Part shown: positions 30,005 to 33,056 of the stretch, piece after piece | Position numbering within the stretch: position 1 is the first letter of the stretch | How the letters are laid out: each line of letters starts with the position of its first letter | DNA from: an uncultured Ruminococcus sp. | Lineage (GTDB): Bacteria; Bacillota; Clostridia; Lachnospirales; Lachnospiraceae | NCBI GenBank assembly: GCA_904377845.1 | Contig: CAJFGR010000036.1 | Coordinates: 1-33,056, forward strand | DNA length: 33,056 bases | Direction: 5' to 3' | Notes under the pieces: generated by a model | The model's database searches: none | What the model was told of the DNA's origin: nothing | Seen by the model: the letters and a program-made list of their open reading frames with translations, nothing else | Position numbers and translations under genes: made by a program

Positions 30005-30832
30005 TCAGGCAAGCAGCACGCGAATACCAAAGAACAGGAATATGATCACACCGAGAATAATCCTGTAATATCCAAACACCTTGAAATCATTTTTCCGGAT
30101 ATAGCTCATCAGGAACTTGATTGCAACAATGGATACCGCAAATGAAACAATCATCCCCACCAAAAGCACCGCCACCTGCATGGCCGTAAAATCAAATCCG
30201 AACTTGAGCAGCTTAAGCAGACTTGCCCCGAACATAACCGGAATCGCCAGGAAAAAAGTGTATTCCGTTGCAACACTTCTGGAAACCCCGATCATAAGCG
30301 CACCTACAATAGTTGCTCCGGAGCGGGATGTTCCCGGAATCATGGCCAGCATCTGAAATACGCCGATAATCAGGATCATGGGAAGCGTCAGCTGAGAAAA
30401 CTTCGTTACCTGCGGGGTCTTTCCTTTCTGATAATTCTCCACCACAATAAATAAAATACCGTATACAATCAGCATCAGAGCCACCACATACCAGTGATAA
30501 AGCGTTTTATCGATCCAGTCATCAAAAAGCAGCCCGACCACTGCGGCAGGAAGACAGCCGATAATAACTTTGATCCATATCTGCCATGTCATCATCTTCT
30601 GCTTCTGTGTCTTCTTCGGGGAAAACGGATTCAGCTTATGGAAATAGATCACCACCACAGCCAGAATTGCGCCGAGCTGAATTACTACCTGAAACATTTC
30701 AAAAAAGTCGTCTCCCTGATTCAGCTTCAGAAGTTCCTCCAGTATGATCAGATGTCCGGTACTGCTGATTGGCAGCCATTCCGTAATTCCTTCCACGATA
30801 CCAAAAATAATCGCTTTTAATATATCCAACAT
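30005..30832 (-). CDS. uppP: Undecaprenyl-diphosphate phosphatase
   Basis: 275 aa, eight or so membrane helices, full length. Removes one phosphate from undecaprenyl diphosphate so the lipid carrier can be reused in wall synthesis; over-production confers bacitracin tolerance (BacA). Seen: GIVEGITEWLPISSTGH with the catalytic glutamates E14 and E18, and PGTSRSGATIVGALMIGVSRS with the second active-site loop. AAGGAGG sits before the ATG at 30832. It follows the HAD-phosphatase gene by 37 bp and is probably co-transcribed. The stop codon lies inside a variant (GCCTGAACTGTCA) of the motif repeated at three other gene ends. Confidence 0.96.
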   Translation of the reverse strand: MLDILKAIIFGIVEGITEWLPISSTGHLIILEELLKLNQGDDFFEMFQVVIQLGAILAVVVIYFHKLNPFSPKKTQKQKMMTWQIWIKVIIGCLPAAVVGLLFDDWIDKTLYHWYVVALMLIVYGILFIVVENYQKGKTPQVTKFSQLTLPMILIIGVFQMLAMIPGTSRSGATIVGALMIGVSRSVATEYTFFLAIPVMFGASLLKLLKFGFDFTAMQVAVLLVGMIVSFAVSIVAIKFLMSYIRKNDFKVFGYYRIILGVIIFLFFGIRVLLA

Positions 30833-30869
30833 TTCTTTTCCTCCTTAATGATTATTCATTCTCCTGCTT

Positions 30870-31703
30870 TTACTGTTTCAGAACCAGCCTCTCAATTGCC
30901 TCCGCCACACCTTCCTCTTCATTAGAAAGGGTTATGTAATCCGCAGCTGCTTTCACCTGTTCGTCAGCATTGGCCATAGCGACTCCGAAGCCGGCCTCCC
31001 GGAGCATCGCTATATCATTGTCACCGTCCCCGAATGCCATAATCTCCTTGCGCCTGATCCCCAGCATTCTTCCAAGATTGACCAGTCCGGTTCCTTTATT
31101 AACTCCGGCGGCATTGATCTCAATATTATATTGAAGAGAACCGACAAGCTCCAGTCCCTTTTCCTGTTCCAGTTCTTTCCAGGCAGTTTCCCGCTCATCC
31201 ATATCAGCGAAAAGCGCCTGTACTTTATCCAGCCCTCTGTTCTCTTGTTCCACCAGCTTTCTGATATCCTTGACCGGAAGTCTGGTCTTTCTCATGTATT
31301 CACACATACTGGGATTCCTGTGGTACTTCTCCACATATGCCATCTGATCCTCCGGCGCATACCCCTGTCCGTCAAAATACACTTCCTGAAGAGTATCATA
31401 TTTTCCGCACACTGCCAATGCTTTTAATGCAAGTTCCGGCGAAAGAAGATGTTCTTCAATAACCCTGTCATCCTTTGTATCTATAATCCTTGCGCCGTTC
31501 GAGGTGAGCGCATAGCGCATCCCCGGGAAATTTCTGAGCTCTTCGGGAACGCCCATCCATGGCCGTCCGCTGGCGACAAGAACTGTAATTCCAAGTTCAA
31601 TTGCTCTGCGAAGCGCCGCCTTTGTCCGGTCTGTAAGCTCTTTCTTATCCGTGAGCAGAGTACCGTCTAGATCCAGCCCTATCATTTTTAACCTGTGTTT
31701 CAT
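30870..31703 (-). CDS. Cof-type HAD-superfamily phosphatase
   Basis: 277 aa from the ATG at 31703, chosen because GGAG lies 6 bp upstream; an in-frame ATG at 31724 has no such site. HAD motif I MIGLDLDGTLL, motif II ASGRP, motif III lysine region (VNKGTGLVNLGR), and motif IV MAFGDGDNDIAML, with a Cof-type C2 cap between. This group (Cof, YidA, YwpJ) hydrolyses sugar phosphates, nucleotides, or flavin and pyridoxal phosphates with loose specificity. Probably co-transcribed with uppP (37-bp gap). Divergent from the SleB-like hydrolase gene. Confidence 0.92.
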   Translation of the reverse strand: MKHRLKMIGLDLDGTLLTDKKELTDRTKAALRRAIELGITVLVASGRPWMGVPEELRNFPGMRYALTSNGARIIDTKDDRVIEEHLLSPELALKALAVCGKYDTLQEVYFDGQGYAPEDQMAYVEKYHRNPSMCEYMRKTRLPVKDIRKLVEQENRGLDKVQALFADMDERETAWKELEQEKGLELVGSLQYNIEINAAGVNKGTGLVNLGRMLGIRRKEIMAFGDGDNDIAMLREAGFGVAMANADEQVKAAADYITLSNEEEGVAEAIERLVLKQ

Positions 31704-31749
31704 AATCAACTCCAACTGCAGCATTCTGTATTTATTTTACATTTATTTT

Positions 31750-31791
31750 ATTCTATCAGAGTTTGCCAAATAACGCAATTTGTAGTATAAT
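31750..31791. promoter_or_regulatory. Overlapping divergent promoters for the HAD-uppP operon and sleB-like gene
   Basis: Plus strand: TTGCCA (31763-31768), 17 bp, TATAAT (31786-31791) for the hydrolase. Minus strand: TTGCGT (31778-31773), 17 bp, TAGAAT (31755-31750) for HAD-uppP. The two promoters overlap, so polymerase at one would exclude the other. Confidence 0.65.
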
Positions 31792-31837
31792 AATTACTCG
31801 CAACTGAACAGCGCAAAACAAGAAAGGATTTTATTGT

Positions 31838-32956
31838 ATGAAAATCTCTAAAAAACGATGGATACGGTCCGGATTAGCCCTGATCTGTTCTCTCGCAATT
31901 GTACTTTCAGTTTTTCCCGCTTTTGCGGACAACGAAGAAATCGAGAATCTGGAGGATCAGTCATCCTCTCTTGAAAATGAACTTCAGGGGATTAATTCAG
32001 ATATCCTCGCACTGAGCGACGAAATTTCAGCCACCGAAATGCAGGTGGAAATGCTTAACGGCGAGATCGCCCGTACGTCGGATGAGCTCGCGGATGCAAC
32101 CGCAAACGAAGAAGAGCAGTACGAGAACATGAAAGCCCGTATAAAATATATGTACGAACACGGGAATGCAACACTGCTTGAACTGCTCTTCTCTGCCGAA
32201 GATATGTCGGATTTTCTGAACAAAGCGGACTTCATTGAAAATCTCAGTGAATACGACAGAAATGCCCTCAATGACCTGAAAGAGATCCACAATCAGATCG
32301 AAGAAGAACAGGAAAACCTGCAGGCACAGCAGGATTCCCTCAGAGATCTGAGCGACCAGCTGGAATCCCAGCAGGCTGAACTGCAGGCAAAAGCCAATGA
32401 AACTTCTACTAATCTTGCTGATGTACAGGCACGTCTGCAGCAGGCAAAAGATGAAGAGGCTGCACGTATCGCTGCCGAGGAGGAAGCCCGCAGAAAAGCA
32501 GCGGAAGAAGCAGCTGCGTCTGTAAACAATTCAAGCCGTCCGGGCAGTGGTTCCGGCGGCGGATATGACAATTCCGTTATTAACGGAGGCGGGATCGATG
32601 TATCTGCGGATGATACTACATTACTTGCTGCCATTATCCAATGCGAGGCTTATCAGGATTATGATTCCTTACTTGCCGTGGCCACTGTAATCATGAACCG
32701 TGTAGAAAGCCCCAGATTCCCCAACTCGATCAGCGGTGTAATTTATGCCAGCGGACAATTTGAACCTGTATGGACAGGCCGTCTTCAGAAAGTTCTTGAC
32801 GCCGGTCCCACCAGTCTTTCAATGCGGGTAGCACAGGATGCTATTAACGGAGCAAGACTTGCCGCAGTATCCGACTGCTATTACTTCCTGTATGCACACG
32901 GAACAAACCGCGACGGCATCATAATCGGAGATAACGTATTCTTCCAGTCCTGGTAA
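31838..32956 (+). CDS. Secreted cell-wall hydrolase, PcsB/CwlO-like coiled coil plus SleB domain
   Basis: 372 aa. Signal peptide 1-30 (basic start, hydrophobic core, VFPAFA cut). Residues 31-225 are a long coiled coil with the PcsB/CwlO hallmark YMYEHGNATLLELLFSAEDM, then an Ala/Glu-rich helix. Residues 228-255 are a Gly/Ser linker. Residues 259-372 are a Hydrolase_2/SleB domain (TTLLAAIIQCEAYQ with probable catalytic E270, ATVIMNRVESPRFP, SGVIYASGQFEPV, and YYFLYAHG near the end), a lytic transglycosylase-like fold cutting peptidoglycan glycan strands. Such combinations act in cell separation or growth; spore germination is possible for SleB itself but unlikely with this coiled coil. AAAGGA lies upstream, with its own promoter. 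No clear terminator follows within the window. Confidence 0.92.
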   Translation: MKISKKRWIRSGLALICSLAIVLSVFPAFADNEEIENLEDQSSSLENELQGINSDILALSDEISATEMQVEMLNGEIARTSDELADATANEEEQYENMKARIKYMYEHGNATLLELLFSAEDMSDFLNKADFIENLSEYDRNALNDLKEIHNQIEEEQENLQAQQDSLRDLSDQLESQQAELQAKANETSTNLADVQARLQQAKDEEAARIAAEEEARRKAAEEAAASVNNSSRPGSGSGGGYDNSVINGGGIDVSADDTTLLAAIIQCEAYQDYDSLLAVATVIMNRVESPRFPNSISGVIYASGQFEPVWTGRLQKVLDAGPTSLSMRVAQDAINGARLAAVSDCYYFLYAHGTNRDGIIIGDNVFFQSW

Positions 32957-33056
32957 AAAAATTCCGATTTTTCGTATCGGCTGATGTTACGCACAACGTC
33001 TGGACACAGTCACCTACTGCAGTCTGACTCACGTATCCACAGACAGAGAAAAAGAT

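Noticed and set aside
32957-33056. Terminator after the SleB-like hydrolase
   Set aside because: A CCGAT/ATCGG stem of five pairs is visible, but it is weak and has no T-run behind it.

Overview
The window looks like chromosomal DNA of a Gram-positive gut anaerobe of the Clostridia, most likely a Lachnospiraceae (inference from gene content). Supporting features are an oxygen-scavenging flavodiiron fusion protein, tRNA genes without encoded CCA, AGGAGG-type ribosome binding sites, a SleB-type wall hydrolase with a PcsB/CwlO-like coiled coil, a YtrA-type GntR/ABC operon and CmpB, YesL and DegV family proteins. Most genes lie on the minus strand.

Positions 1-5200 differ from the rest: AT-rich, poorly conserved, with five minus-strand accessory genes and a divergent XRE regulator. 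The stretch ends at 5176-5200 in an orphan tRNA 3' end (T-arm plus acceptor strand, tRNA-Leu-like) followed by a terminator. That is the classic right-hand attachment site of an element integrated in a tRNA gene; the intact tRNA and the integrase would lie left of the window. The cargo combines two YbjQ/DUF74-domain proteins carrying zinc ribbons, a membrane-anchored coiled-coil protein with zinc-binding ends, and a second membrane coiled-coil protein preceded by a small acidic protein. Its divergent promoter holds two matching palindromes.

From 5275 on the content is core-like: tRNA-Val, a TetR/DegV divergent pair, yesL-xpt, glycerate kinase, tRNA-Gly, a three-module flavodiiron/rubredoxin/NAD(P)H-reductase fusion (844 aa), nth, a CmpB-family membrane protein, rpiB, a DnaJ-like co-chaperone, tex, an RluA-type pseudouridine synthase, a GntR-ABC operon, tRNA-Arg, trpS, a PAP2 phosphatase, a TetR/lipid kinase pair, an SfsA-MutY fusion, a polar amino-acid ABC transporter, uppP, a Cof-type HAD phosphatase and a secreted SleB hydrolase. 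Envelope lipid and wall functions (PAP2, lipid kinase, UppP, SleB), oxidative defence and repair (flavodiiron fusion, Nth, MutY) and nucleotide or sugar-phosphate metabolism (Xpt, RpiB, glycerate kinase) dominate.

The strongest unusual observations are: an amino-acid binding lipoprotein whose sequence order looks circularly permuted; the SfsA-MutY fusion with an inverted repeat across its promoter; the single-chain NAD(P)H-to-oxygen flavodiiron enzyme; the tRNA-bounded island with paired YbjQ/zinc-ribbon proteins; and a short dispersed motif (TAACAGTTCAGCC and variants) at the 3' ends of four minus-strand genes. No CRISPR array, rRNA or intact insertion sequence was seen.
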